NCBI RefSeq assembly: GCF_947493595.1
Contig: NZ_CANLRL010000003.1
Location: 186,001-250,000, forward strand
Direction: 5' to 3'
Source of the DNA: an uncultured Shimia sp.
GTDB lineage: Bacteria > Pseudomonadota > Alphaproteobacteria > Rhodobacterales > Rhodobacteraceae
Length of the DNA: 64,000 bases
The position numbers and the translations under genes were made by a program. Positions within the stretch are counted from its first letter, which is position 1, and every line of letters starts with the position of its first letter. Shown in pieces: positions 37,904 through 49,298 of this stretch. The notes beneath the pieces are model-generated. The model was not told the DNA's origin, did no database searches, and worked only from the letters and a program-made list of their open reading frames with translations.

Positions 37904-38836
37904 ATGACCAACAACGCGATTGAAATCCGTGGGTTGCAAAAGACCTACAAAGGCAGTCGCGGCGCGCCCGCGAAACACGCCCTCAAGGGCATCGATCTGA
38001 CTGTGCCTGCGGGCAAGATTTTTGGCCTGCTTGGCCCCAATGGCGCGGGCAAATCCACCATGATCAACATCATGGCCGGTCTGGTGACCAAATCCTCCGG
38101 CACGGTGAAAATCTGGGGGTTTGATCAGGACGATAACCCACGCCAATCCCGCGCGGCCATTGGCGTGATGCCCCAAGAGCTGAACCTTGATCCCTTCTTC
38201 ACGCCCCGCGCTGCGCTGGAAGTGCAGGCGGGTCTTTACGGTGTGCCCAAACATCAGCGTCAAAGCGACGAGATCCTGCGCATGGTGGGCCTGTCTGACA
38301 AAGCCGAGGCCTATGCCCGCACGCTTTCTGGCGGGATGCGCCGCCGTCTGTTGCTTGGCAAAGCGCTGGTGCACCACCCGCAGGTGCTGGTGCTGGATGA
38401 ACCCACTGCAGGCGTCGACATCGAGCTGCGCCAGATGCTGTGGTCCAACATTCGCCGCCTGAATGAGGAGCGCGGCCTGACCGTAATCCTGACCACCCAC
38501 TACCTCGAAGAGGCCGAGGAGATGTGTGACGAAATCGCCATCATCAACCACGGCGAAGTGGTTGCGCGCGACAGCACCTCAAACCTGCTGGGGCAGGTGG
38601 ACAGCAAATGTATGGTGATTGATCCGGTGGCCCCGGTTGAGACTCTGCCATCTGCACCCGGCATCGACGTTACTCGGCGCGGCGACGGTCGCATTGCATT
38701 GACCTATCAGGCACGCGAGACTTCTGCCGAAGATGTGCTTGGTGCGGTGCGTGCTGCTGGCATTGCTATTGCCGATGTGAAAACCGAACAGGCGGATTTG
38801 GAAGACGTCTTTTTGCAGCTGACCAAATCGGCCTAA
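37904..38836 (+). CDS. ABC transporter ATP-binding protein (ABC-2/CcmA-like)
   Basis: The ~310-residue protein has Walker [17 protein letters not shown], signature [18 protein letters not shown], Walker [13 protein letters not shown] and a C-terminal region of ABC-2-type exporters. Such ATPases usually pair with an adjacent ABC-2 permease, but none is here: dnaE converges immediately downstream. GTG at 37898 is an alternative start that lies closer to GGGGAG. The substrate is unknown. Confidence 0.88.
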   Translation: MTNNAIEIRGLQKTYKGSRGAPAKHALKGIDLTVPAGKIFGLLGPNGAGKSTMINIMAGLVTKSSGTVKIWGFDQDDNPRQSRAAIGVMPQELNLDPFFTPRAALEVQAGLYGVPKHQRQSDEILRMVGLSDKAEAYARTLSGGMRRRLLLGKALVHHPQVLVLDEPTAGVDIELRQMLWSNIRRLNEERGLTVILTTHYLEEAEEMCDEIAIINHGEVVARDSTSNLLGQVDSKCMVIDPVAPVETLPSAPGIDVTRRGDGRIALTYQARETSAEDVLGAVRAAGIAIADVKTEQADLEDVFLQLTKSA

Positions 38837-38871
38837 GCCAAACGGACAGCGCGGCCTACACCGCCCCGTCC

Positions 38872-41800
38872 TTAGATTTCTTCCACCGCCATCACGCCCT
38901 CAACCGACTTGAGCGCGCTTTTGATTTGCGGATTCACCGGGAAGCCCGCGCCTGCATCAATCTCCACCTCGCCGGGCAGCTCCATATTGGTCAGGCAGAA
39001 CCAGATCGGCCCTTTGGGCATATTCTTCATGGTCTCCTTGGCGCCTTCAAGGATGTTGGCCACCGGCCCCACCGCGCTGGCGTCATCGAGGTAAATTTTC
39101 AGCCCCGAGTTGCCCGCATCCGCGACAATGGTTTCTACAGGCGTCATGGACTGCGCCAACAGCTTAAGTTGATCGCTCTCCATCTCCGCCTTCACGGTCA
39201 CCACCACTTTGGAGCCGGTTTCCAGATGCTCGCGGCATTTTTCCAACGTGTCCGAGAAAATAGTGACCTCATAAGCCCCGGTCGGATCACTGAGCTGCGC
39301 AAAGGCAAAGCGGTTGCCCCGCGCCGATTTCCGCTCCTGCCGCCCGGACACCCGCCCGGCCAGCTTGGCAATACAAGGCCCGCCCCGCGCTTTGTCGGTC
39401 AACTCGTCCAGCGTCATCACGTTCTTACGCTTCAGCGGCGCCATGAAATCCTCAAGCGGGTGGCCAGACAGGAAGAACCCAATCGCCTTGGCTTCCTCAT
39501 CCAACCGCTCCGCCTGCAACCAATCTCCGGCTGGTGACAATCGCGGCTCCGGCAAATCGTCGCCCGCCTCGCCAAACAGCGACACCTGATTAGAGCTCTT
39601 TTGCTCATGGATCGCAGCGGAGTAGTTCACCAGCCCATCCAGGCTTTCCATCACCCGCCGCCGGTTGTTGTCGAGCTGATCAAACGCCCCCGACCGCGCC
39701 AGCATCTCCAAAGGCCGTTTGCCAACCTTCTTCAAATCCACCCTACGGGCAAAATCAAACAACGTCGCAAATGGCTTGTCCACGCCATCCACCTTACGCC
39801 CCTCGGTCACCAGCTTCATCGCCTCCAGGCCCACGTTTTTCAACGCCCCCAGCGCATAGACCAGCGCGCCATCGACCACCTTAAACGTCGCATCTGAGCG
39901 GTTCACACAGGGCGGCACATAAGGCAGCTTCAGCGCCTTCTTCACCTCTTCAAAGTAGACTGCCAGCTTGTCCGTCAGGTGAATATCGCAGTTCATCACC
40001 CCGGCCATGAACTCCACCGGGTGGTTCGCTTTCAGCCACGCGGTCTGGTAACTCACCACCGCATAGGCCGCCGCGTGCGATTTGTTAAAGCCGTAGTTGG
40101 CAAACTTCTCCAGAAGGTCAAATACCTCAGACGCCTTCTTCGCCGGAACCCCGTTCTCGGCGGCACCTTTCTCAAACTTCGGACGCTCAGCGTCCATCGC
40201 TTCCTTGATCTTCTTACCCATCGCCCGGCGCAACAGGTCCGCGCCGCCAAGCGAGTAGCCCGCCATGACCTGCGCAATCTGCATCACCTGTTCCTGATAA
40301 ACGATGATGCCCTGGGTCTCTTCGAGAATGTGATCAATCAACGGATGCACGGATTCAATCTCGCGCTGCCCGTTTTTGACCTCACAGTAGGTTGGGATGT
40401 TCTCCATCGGACCCGGACGATAGAGCGCCACAAGCGCAACAATATCCTCGATGCAGTTGGGCTTCATGCGCTTCAGCGCGTCCATCATGCCGGTGGATTC
40501 CACCTGGAACACCGCAACAGTCTTAGCCGCCGAATAGAGCTTGTAAGTGGGTTCATCATCCAATGGGATGGCGTTGATTTGGTTCTCCGCCCCTTCCGCG
40601 GGCTCATAAAGCTGCGTGCCATCGGCGGCCACATGCAGCGGCCGGTTGGAACTGTGTATTTGCTCAATTGCGTTCTGAATGACGGTCAAGGTTTTCAGGC
40701 CCAAGAAGTCAAACTTCACCAGACCCGCCTGTTCCACCCATTTCATGTTGAACTGGGTCGCGGGCATGTCGGAGCGCGGATCCTGATACAGAGGCACCAG
40801 CGCGTCCAATGGCCGGTCACCAATCACAACCCCCGCCGCGTGGGTCGAGGCGTTCCGCAACAGCCCCTCAACCTGCTGCCCATAGGTCAGCAACCGGTCC
40901 ACCACCTCTTCGTTTTTGGCCTCTTCCCGCAGTCGTGGCTCTTCTTTCAAAGAGTCCGCAATCGACATCGGCTTCACGCCTTCCACCGGGATCAGCTTGG
41001 ACAGCCGGTCCACCTGGCCGTAAGGCATCTGCAAGACACGCCCAATGTCGCGCACCGCCGCCTTAGAGAGCAGCGCACCAAAGGTGATGATCTGCCCCAC
41101 CTTGTCGCGGCCATACTTCTCCTGCACATATTTGATCACCTCTTCGCGGCGATCCATGCAGAAGTCGATGTCGAAGTCCGGCATCGAAACCCGTTCCGGG
41201 TTCAAGAAGCGTTCAAACAGCAAAGAGTAGCGCAGCGGATCAAGGTCGGTGATGGTCAGCGCATAAGCCACCAGCGAGCCCGCACCAGAGCCCCGTCCGG
41301 GTCCCACCGGAATGTCATGGTCTTTGCCCCATTGGATAAAGTCCGCAACGATCAAAAAGTAGCCGGGGAACCCCATGCCCTCGATGATGCCCAGCTCAAA
41401 ATCCAGCCGTTCCTGGTACTCTTCCACCGAGCAGGCGTGCGGGATCACGGCAAGGCGCGCCTGCAGGCCTTCGTTGGCAATCCGGCGCAGTTCCGCAACC
41501 TCGTCGTCAGCAAACTTTGGCAGGATAGGATCACGCAGGTAAGTGGCAAAGGCACAGCGTTTGGCAATCTCCACCGTGTTCTCAATCGCCTCCGGCAGAT
41601 CCGCAAACAGCGTGATCATCTCTTCCTGCGACTTGAAGTAATGCTGCGGCGTCAGGCGTCGCCGCCCGTCCTGCTGATCCACATAAGCACCCTCGGAAAT
41701 ACAGATCAGCGCATCATGCGCCTCATACATATCCGTGGTTGGGAAGTAGACGTCATTGGTCGCCACCAGCGGCAGATCCATGGCATAGGCCATTTCGATA

Positions 41801-42390
41801 AACCCGCGCTCGGTAAGCCGCTCCGCCTCCGGCGCACCATTTTCGCCGGGATGCCGTTGCAACTCCACATACAGCCGGTCGCCAAATATTTCCTTGAGCC
41901 GCGTCATCATCGCCTTGGCCGCGTCGTGTTGACCGTCGCGCATCATGCGGCCCATTGGTCCGTCCGGGCCACCGGTCAGACAGATCAGCCCCGCAGAGCG
42001 CTCCGCCAGTTCTTCCATCGTGACCTGCGGCAACTGCCCGTCATTGTCCACGTAGAGACAGGACGACAGCTTCATCAGGTTTTCATAACCCTCTTCGCGC
42101 TGCGACAGTAGCACGATGGGTGCCGGCTTTGGCGGTGCGGTCCGTCCTGACGGATCATCATGCGGCATGTGCATGTCGACCTGACAGCCGACAATCGGCT
42201 GAATGCCAGCACCCTGCGCCGTGACGGAGAACTCCAACGCGGCAAAAAGACTGTTGGTGTCGGTGATCGCCACCGCAGGCATGCCCATATCGGCACACAT
42301 GCCGGGCAGCTTTTTACAGCGCACCGCCCCTTCGAGCAGAGAGTATTCGGTATGGGTGCGGAGGTGGATGAATCGAGGCGCGTTTGTCAT
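38872..42390 (-). CDS. dnaE: DNA polymerase III subunit alpha
   Basis: This is the replicative polymerase. The 1,172-residue protein has the N-terminal PHP domain (FIHLRTHTEYSLLEGAVRCK) and the palm with catalytic aspartates in SMPDFDIDFCMDRREEV. The PGRGSGAGSLVAYALTITDLDP segment, a helix-hairpin-helix region and an OB-fold (LAGRVSGRQERKSARGNRFA) follow. Length fits DnaE1. It is a single gene. Large plus-strand open frames across it are antisense shadows. Confidence 0.97.
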   Translation of the reverse strand: MTNAPRFIHLRTHTEYSLLEGAVRCKKLPGMCADMGMPAVAITDTNSLFAALEFSVTAQGAGIQPIVGCQVDMHMPHDDPSGRTAPPKPAPIVLLSQREEGYENLMKLSSCLYVDNDGQLPQVTMEELAERSAGLICLTGGPDGPMGRMMRDGQHDAAKAMMTRLKEIFGDRLYVELQRHPGENGAPEAERLTERGFIEMAYAMDLPLVATNDVYFPTTDMYEAHDALICISEGAYVDQQDGRRRLTPQHYFKSQEEMITLFADLPEAIENTVEIAKRCAFATYLRDPILPKFADDEVAELRRIANEGLQARLAVIPHACSVEEYQERLDFELGIIEGMGFPGYFLIVADFIQWGKDHDIPVGPGRGSGAGSLVAYALTITDLDPLRYSLLFERFLNPERVSMPDFDIDFCMDRREEVIKYVQEKYGRDKVGQIITFGALLSKAAVRDIGRVLQMPYGQVDRLSKLIPVEGVKPMSIADSLKEEPRLREEAKNEEVVDRLLTYGQQVEGLLRNASTHAAGVVIGDRPLDALVPLYQDPRSDMPATQFNMKWVEQAGLVKFDFLGLKTLTVIQNAIEQIHSSNRPLHVAADGTQLYEPAEGAENQINAIPLDDEPTYKLYSAAKTVAVFQVESTGMMDALKRMKPNCIEDIVALVALYRPGPMENIPTYCEVKNGQREIESVHPLIDHILEETQGIIVYQEQVMQIAQVMAGYSLGGADLLRRAMGKKIKEAMDAERPKFEKGAAENGVPAKKASEVFDLLEKFANYGFNKSHAAAYAVVSYQTAWLKANHPVEFMAGVMNCDIHLTDKLAVYFEEVKKALKLPYVPPCVNRSDATFKVVDGALVYALGALKNVGLEAMKLVTEGRKVDGVDKPFATLFDFARRVDLKKVGKRPLEMLARSGAFDQLDNNRRRVMESLDGLVNYSAAIHEQKSSNQVSLFGEAGDDLPEPRLSPAGDWLQAERLDEEAKAIGFFLSGHPLEDFMAPLKRKNVMTLDELTDKARGGPCIAKLAGRVSGRQERKSARGNRFAFAQLSDPTGAYEVTIFSDTLEKCREHLETGSKVVVTVKAEMESDQLKLLAQSMTPVETIVADAGNSGLKIYLDDASAVGPVANILEGAKETMKNMPKGPIWFCLTNMELPGEVEIDAGAGFPVNPQIKSALKSVEGVMAVEEI

Positions 42391-42526
42391 CCCGACAAGC
42401 TATCTCAGCCGCTATGGGGAGGGAACTGCTCTCGGCTTCATTTGGCCAAAAATATCCCGGGGTGGGCACATCGCAGATGTGGCAGGGGCAGCACCCCTCT
42501 CACGTGGCCCCGCGCGCCACCTTGCG

Positions 42527-42721
42527 TCAATAATGTGGTGGTCGTTCGTCGCCCATCACAACGCCGCCGCCGCCGTCTTTTTCCCGGCCTGCTTCGCGCT
42601 CCATCAACATCTGCACGCGCCGGGTTAAAAGCGCGATTTCAGTGTCCTGGCGGGCCACAACGTCACTCAACTCATCGACGGTGCGAGTCAGGTGGGCGAT
42701 TTTTTCTTCTAGCTGTTCCAT
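42527..42721 (-). CDS. slyX: SlyX family protein
   Basis: This 64-residue protein is one coiled-coil: MEQLEEKIAHLTRTVDELSD followed by a heptad-rich stretch. A Pro-Pro-His-Tyr end (RPPHY) is typical of SlyX. The family function is unknown. The ATG at 42721 gives the usual family length but has no clear ribosome site; a TTG at 42757 is the alternative. Confidence 0.82.
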   Translation of the reverse strand: MEQLEEKIAHLTRTVDELSDVVARQDTEIALLTRRVQMLMEREAGREKDGGGGVVMGDERPPHY

Positions 42722-42819
42722 AGGGGCGGCATAGGCTGTTGGGGCTAGCTGGGTCAAGCGACGCGGCGTTTTTCTTGCGTGTTTCCGCTCTGCGGAGAGA
42801 ATAAGGGCGGAGGTACCCT

Positions 42820-43623
42820 ATGACGGTTCTGGTTCAGACAAGAGGGCGGGTGCGCATCGTGAGCATCAATCGGCCCGAGGTGCGCAATGCGGTGGATCCT
42901 GCAACCGCAAATGCGTTGTTTGAGGCTTTCCTGTCATTTGAGAGTGATGATGGAGTCGACGTCGCAATCCTGACCGGCGGGCAAACCGCTTTTTGTGCCG
43001 GGTTTGACCTGAAAGCCGCCGCCGGCGATCTCGGCGACGATTGGCAAAGCTCTGTGGCGATCCCGGACAGCTGGCAAGACGCGCAGGCCGAGCCCATCCC
43101 TGGCCCGATGGGGCCGTCTCGCCTGATGTTGTCCAAGCCCGTCATCGCGGCGGTCGAAGGCCATGCCGTGGCAGGCGGGCTAGAGCTGGCCGCCTGGTGT
43201 GACATGCGTGTGGCGTCGAGGGCTGCGGTGTTTGGGGTGTTCTGTCGGCGCTGGGGCGTGCCCCTGATTGACGGTGGCACTGTGCGTCTGCCGCGCATCC
43301 TTGGCCAAGGTCGTGCAAACGATCTGATTTTGACGGGACGTCCAGTGTCCGGCGAAGAGGCCCATTACATCGGCTTGGTGGATCGCCTCTGTCCTGAAGG
43401 TCATGCAATGGAAGAGGCCTTGCTTCTGGCGGAAAGTCTGACGCGCTTCCCGCAATCTTGTATGCGTGCTGATTTCCTGTCGGCCCGTCCGAGTGGCGTG
43501 GACCTCGCAACCGCCCTGCGTCGCGAATGGGCGTCGTTTGAGACTTTTGCCGCTGAAGGTCAAAAAGGCGCGGCCCGCTTTGCAGCAGGCAAAGGTCGTG
43601 GCGGCGGTTTCTCCGATATTTGA
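42820..43623 (+). CDS. Crotonase/enoyl-CoA hydratase family protein
   Basis: The 267-residue protein has the crotonase fold with both oxyanion-hole segments: AFCAGFDLKAAAGD and VEGHAVAGGLELAAWCDMRV. At the place where hydratases carry the first catalytic glutamate (FGxPE) it reads FGVFCRRWGVPLIDGGT, so hydration of enoyl-CoA is doubtful. This variant is a distinct, uncharacterised group within the superfamily. It is a single gene before fadH. Confidence 0.88.
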   Translation: MTVLVQTRGRVRIVSINRPEVRNAVDPATANALFEAFLSFESDDGVDVAILTGGQTAFCAGFDLKAAAGDLGDDWQSSVAIPDSWQDAQAEPIPGPMGPSRLMLSKPVIAAVEGHAVAGGLELAAWCDMRVASRAAVFGVFCRRWGVPLIDGGTVRLPRILGQGRANDLILTGRPVSGEEAHYIGLVDRLCPEGHAMEEALLLAESLTRFPQSCMRADFLSARPSGVDLATALRREWASFETFAAEGQKGAARFAAGKGRGGGFSDI

Positions 43624-43701
43624 CGCAGGCGCAACAGCAGCGGACCTTGTGGTAAGTAGTTGGTGCGCCACATGTACCCGCACCACCGCGAAACAGTCGC
43701 G

Positions 43702-43722
43702 ATACCGACGTTATACCGACGT
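43702..43722. repeat. Tandem ATACCGACGT repeat upstream of the dienoyl-CoA reductase gene
   Basis: ATACCGACGT occurs twice (43702-43711 and 43713-43722) with an 11-base period, about one DNA turn, inside a 239-base intergenic region. It is a candidate site for a dimeric or cooperative regulator. Confidence 0.5.
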
Positions 43723-43739
43723 CAAAAAAAGAAGGTTAA

Positions 43740-45890
<2,151 letters not shown>

Positions 45891-45911
45891 GTTTGACTTG
45901 ATAAAAAACAC

Positions 45912-45934
45912 AAAGGGCGCCGTCGGCGCCCTTT
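45912..45934. terminator. Terminator after the dienoyl-CoA reductase gene
   Basis: The ten-pair stem AAAGGGCGCC / GGCGCCCTTT with a three-base loop is followed by TTCG on the plus strand. It is symmetric and may also act on the minus strand. Confidence 0.88.
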
Positions 45935-45942
45935 TTCGTATC

Positions 45943-45977
45943 CGCAAAAAAGAAGGCCCGGACAAAATTGCCGGGCC
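45943..45977 (-). terminator. Terminator of the LysR gene
   Basis: The GGCCCGG / CCGGGCC stem with a nine-base loop is followed on the minus strand by TTCTTTTTT. Confidence 0.82.
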
Positions 45978-46016
45978 AAGGTGCTTTCTCTTAGAAAGCC
46001 AGGGGAAAATTCGCAA

Positions 46017-46922
46017 TCACCAATCGGTGGGGCCTTTTTCAGCAAAGGCGTGCACCAGGAAGTCAATGAACGCACGGACTTTTGGTTGGGTGAAACGTCC
46101 GGGCGGGTAGACGGCATAGATGCCTTGTGTCTCCACCGGCAGGTCCGGAATGGCTTCTTCTACCAAACCCTGTTCCAGCGCGTCGGCATAAAGGAAACTC
46201 GGCAAGTAAGCGATGCCAAGCCCCGCCTGCGCTGCGTTCAGCAAAGATTGTCCGTCATTGACCGACAGCCAGCCAGCGGTGCGCACTTGGCGCTTCTCAC
46301 CGGATGGGGCGGTGAGCTTCCACACAGCGCCATTGGACTGGCTCGAGTAGTGCAGCAGCTTGTGGTGGTTCAGGTCGTCAATCTTCTCCGGACGGCCGTA
46401 TTTCTCAAAGTAGGCTGGAGAGGCGATCATGCGTTTGGTGGTCTCGGTCAGCTTGCGGGCCCGCAGCGTGCTGTCTTCCAGCTCCCCTATGCGAATGGCC
46501 ATATCAAAGCCTTCGGAAATCAGCTCCACATAGCGATTGTTGAGAACCATGTTGACGGTGATGTCCGGGAACTCGCTCAAGAAATCGCCCAAAACCGGCG
46601 AGAGGTGGTTCACGCCAAAATCCGTGGCCACAGAGATGCGCAGCAACCCGGATGGGGCTGATTGCATGGATGTGACCAGCGCGTCTGCCTCTCCTGCGTC
46701 ATTGAGAACGCGGCGGGCACGGTCATAATAGGCGAGGCCAATTTCCGTTGGAGACACGCGGCGTGTCGTGCGATTAAGCAAACGTGCGCCCAGGCGCGCC
46801 TCTAGCGAGGACACATGTTTGGAAACGGCAGATTTGGAGATGCCCATCTTGCGTGCGGCATCTGTAAATCCACCCTGATCCACCACAGTGGCGAATGCTT
46901 CCATTTCGGTCAGGCGATCCAT
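46017..46922 (-). CDS. LysR family transcriptional regulator
   Basis: The 301-residue protein has an N-terminal winged helix (MDRLTEMEAFATVVDQGGFT, KMGISKSAVSKHVSSLEARL) and a C-terminal effector domain. The ATG at 46922 is the normal start; the frame extends to 47000. It sits convergent to fadH and has no divergent partner, since the IclR gene upstream is on the same strand, so its target is not evident. It may be autoregulated. Confidence 0.92.
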   Translation of the reverse strand: MDRLTEMEAFATVVDQGGFTDAARKMGISKSAVSKHVSSLEARLGARLLNRTTRRVSPTEIGLAYYDRARRVLNDAGEADALVTSMQSAPSGLLRISVATDFGVNHLSPVLGDFLSEFPDITVNMVLNNRYVELISEGFDMAIRIGELEDSTLRARKLTETTKRMIASPAYFEKYGRPEKIDDLNHHKLLHYSSQSNGAVWKLTAPSGEKRQVRTAGWLSVNDGQSLLNAAQAGLGIAYLPSFLYADALEQGLVEEAIPDLPVETQGIYAVYPPGRFTQPKVRAFIDFLVHAFAEKGPTDW

Positions 46923-47074
46923 GTTTTGATCCTCTAATGTCTTCCTTGGAGACAAGATATGCCGGTGAAATCGGGCAGGAAGAGGGCAGAGGCCGGACAA
47001 TGTTGGGGTTTTGCTGGGATCGTTTTTGTACTGGAAACGGGGAAACGAAGTGTTTCTAAGTGCTGCGGCCCGTT

Positions 47075-47851
47075 CTAGCAGGGGACGTTTGCGTCAAACA
47101 ATGCGTCGCCAAGCCGCCGGGCGGACTCTTTTAGGAACCCGACTTGTGCGATGGAATCGGTTATGGTCATGCGTGGTGTTGGTCCATGATAAGCCAGAGC
47201 CGCTATAAACCGGCCGCGCCGGTCGGTCACGGGCACAGCAATGGCAACCATGCCTGTCATAAACTCTTCGCGGTCCAGGGCAAAGCCGTCGCGTGCAATC
47301 AGCGCCAGCTCGTCTAGCAGCCCCTTGGTCGTGACATGGCTGGTTTCCGTCCTCGCCTCCAAGATCAGCGATGATACCATCCTTTTGCGAGCTGTTGGGC
47401 CAAGGCTGGCCAAGAAACACTTCCCGCTTGCGGAGCAGTGAAACGGGACCCGGGTTCCAACAGGCAGTTGAATGCGAAACGCCCAGTCGGTTTCCACGCG
47501 GTCCAAGTATCGCATGCCTGTCTCTTCTGGCACCACGTAATTTACGCTCTCGCCTACAGTTTGAGATACCGTTTCCAAAATTTGATGTCGAAAGATGTGG
47601 TCCCTTGAGTTGTACAGAAGGCCTGCGCCCATCTCACGCAATCGCCGGGCCACCTGAAATTTACGCGACGTTCCGCGCCGTACTAGAAAGCCATTCTCCT
47701 CCAATGTTGCACACAGCCGGTGCACGGTCTGTTTTGGCAATTGTAAGGTTTCATTGATTTCTGTGGCTGTCATCGCGCGATCACTTTTCCCGAGGATCTC
47801 AAGGATCAGCAGGGTTCGCAGGTTTGTCGGGATCCGTTCGGAGTCGGTCAT
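47075..47851 (-). CDS. IclR family transcriptional regulator
   Basis: The 258-residue protein has an N-terminal winged helix (MTATEINETLQLPKQTVHRL) and the IclR ligand domain with LPVGTRVPFHCSASGKCFLA and a late AIAVPVTDRRGRFIAALAY. It is divergent from the HpsN-like gene with 125 bases between start codons. A palindrome (GATACA-C-TGTATC) lies between them, so it probably controls that gene and itself. Confidence 0.92.
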   Translation of the reverse strand: MTDSERIPTNLRTLLILEILGKSDRAMTATEINETLQLPKQTVHRLCATLEENGFLVRRGTSRKFQVARRLREMGAGLLYNSRDHIFRHQILETVSQTVGESVNYVVPEETGMRYLDRVETDWAFRIQLPVGTRVPFHCSASGKCFLASLGPTARKRMVSSLILEARTETSHVTTKGLLDELALIARDGFALDREEFMTGMVAIAVPVTDRRGRFIAALAYHGPTPRMTITDSIAQVGFLKESARRLGDALFDANVPC

Positions 47852-47887
47852 GGGTTTTGTTCGAAAATTTGTTTTGGTGTTGGCTCG

Positions 47888-47900
47888 GATACACTGTATC
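47888..47900. promoter_or_regulatory. Candidate IclR operator
   Basis: GATACA-C-TGTATC is a perfect six-base-arm palindrome in the divergent region between the iclR-type gene and the HpsN-like gene. Size and location fit an IclR dimer site. Confidence 0.5.
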
Positions 47901-47976
47901 GTCAATTTTTGCGAAAAACAGGACATAAAGTCTCATTTTTTGATATTTTCGATATTTGCCCATGCGAGGTCAGCAC

Positions 47977-49281
47977 ATGCGGTCATACTTGAAGAAGGCG
48001 TTGCTGAAGCCGGAAGAAAACACAGCGAACGTTCAAGAAACAGTGTCGTTCATCCTGGCCGATATTGAGCGCGGCGGAGACGTGGAGGCGCAGTCGTATG
48101 CTTCCAAATTTGACGGATATGACGGGCCCACTTTGGTGACGGAGGACGCGATTGAACGCGCTTCTGAGGCCCTGCCGCAGACGCTCAAGGACGATATTCA
48201 TTTTGCGCATGACAATGTGCGCCGGTTTGCAGAATTGCAAAAGGCCACGGTGCGGGATTTTGAGGCCGAGCTCCTGCCTGGGTTTGTAACCGGACAAAAG
48301 TCCATCCCTGTGGGCGCCGCTGGCTGCTATATTCCGGGTGGCCGATACAGCCATATTTCCAGTGCTATCATGACGGTTACCACCGCCAAAGTTGCCGGCT
48401 GCAAACACATCACAGCCTGTTCTCCGCCGCATCCCCAGAATGGTATACCGGCTGCAATCCTTTATGCGGCACAGGTCTGTGGTGCGGACCAGATCCTTGC
48501 GATGGGGGGTGTTCAGGCCATCGCTGCGATGACCTTTGGATTGTTTGGATTGCCCAAAGCCAACATATTGGTCGGACCGGGAAATCAATATGTTGCTGAG
48601 GCCAAACGCCAGCTCTTTGGCCGTGTGGGCATAGATATGGTTGCTGGCCCTACCGATAGTCTGATTTTAGCAGATGCAACCGCCGATCCCTTTATTGTCG
48701 CGACAGATTTGGTGAGCCAAGCGGAACATGGGTACAATTCCCCGGTTTGGCTGGTCACGAACTGTCGGACCTTGGCGCGAAACGTGCTTACTGCAGTGCC
48801 AGAATTGATTGCAGAACTGCCTGAACTGAACCGGAAGAATGCCGAAGCGGCATGGCGTGATTATGCCGAGGTAATTTTGTGTGACCATCGAGAACAAATG
48901 GCCGCCACTTCAGATGAATATGCGCCAGAGCATCTCACCGTTCAGGCCGCCGACCCAGACTGGTGGTTGTCGCGCCTGACAGCCTACGGCTCTCTTTTCT
49001 TGGGGGAGGAAACCACCGTGGCTTATGGGGACAAGGCCGCGGGAACCAATCACGTACTGCCTACATCTCGCGCCGCGCGTTACACCGGTGGTCTTTCCGT
49101 ACATAAGTATATGAAAGTTGTCACGTGGCAGCGCGCCACCCGAGAAGGGTCAAAAACCGTTGCGCAGGCCACAGCCCGAATTTCTCGATTGGAGGGAATG
49201 GAAGGACATGCGCGCTCGGCGGATGCACGGTTGGCCAAGTATTTCCCCGCAGAACGCTTTGATCTGTCTACAGGTGACTGA
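47977..49281 (+). CDS. Histidinol dehydrogenase-family protein, HpsN-like
   Basis: The 434-residue protein has the zinc/NAD fold of HisD, with QAEHGYNSPVW, APEHLTV and SVHKYMK carrying the zinc and catalytic residues. In place of the HisD block PGGTAxYPSSVLM it has CYIPGGRYSHISSAIM, the variant I associate with HpsN, the sulfopropanediol (DHPS) 3-dehydrogenase. ATG at 47977 follows GAGG; the frame begins at a TTG at 47956. No other DHPS genes (hpsO, hpsP, transporter) are near, only the divergent IclR regulator. It is unlikely to be the biosynthetic HisD. Confidence 0.78.
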   Translation: MRSYLKKALLKPEENTANVQETVSFILADIERGGDVEAQSYASKFDGYDGPTLVTEDAIERASEALPQTLKDDIHFAHDNVRRFAELQKATVRDFEAELLPGFVTGQKSIPVGAAGCYIPGGRYSHISSAIMTVTTAKVAGCKHITACSPPHPQNGIPAAILYAAQVCGADQILAMGGVQAIAAMTFGLFGLPKANILVGPGNQYVAEAKRQLFGRVGIDMVAGPTDSLILADATADPFIVATDLVSQAEHGYNSPVWLVTNCRTLARNVLTAVPELIAELPELNRKNAEAAWRDYAEVILCDHREQMAATSDEYAPEHLTVQAADPDWWLSRLTAYGSLFLGEETTVAYGDKAAGTNHVLPTSRAARYTGGLSVHKYMKVVTWQRATREGSKTVAQATARISRLEGMEGHARSADARLAKYFPAERFDLSTGD

Positions 49282-49298
49282 CACCAGTGCAAATGACT

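Noticed and set aside
39979-42111. A 710-codon plus-strand open frame across dnaE
   Set aside because: It is antisense to the catalytic core of dnaE, low in recognisable motifs, and explained by GC-rich codon use of dnaE.
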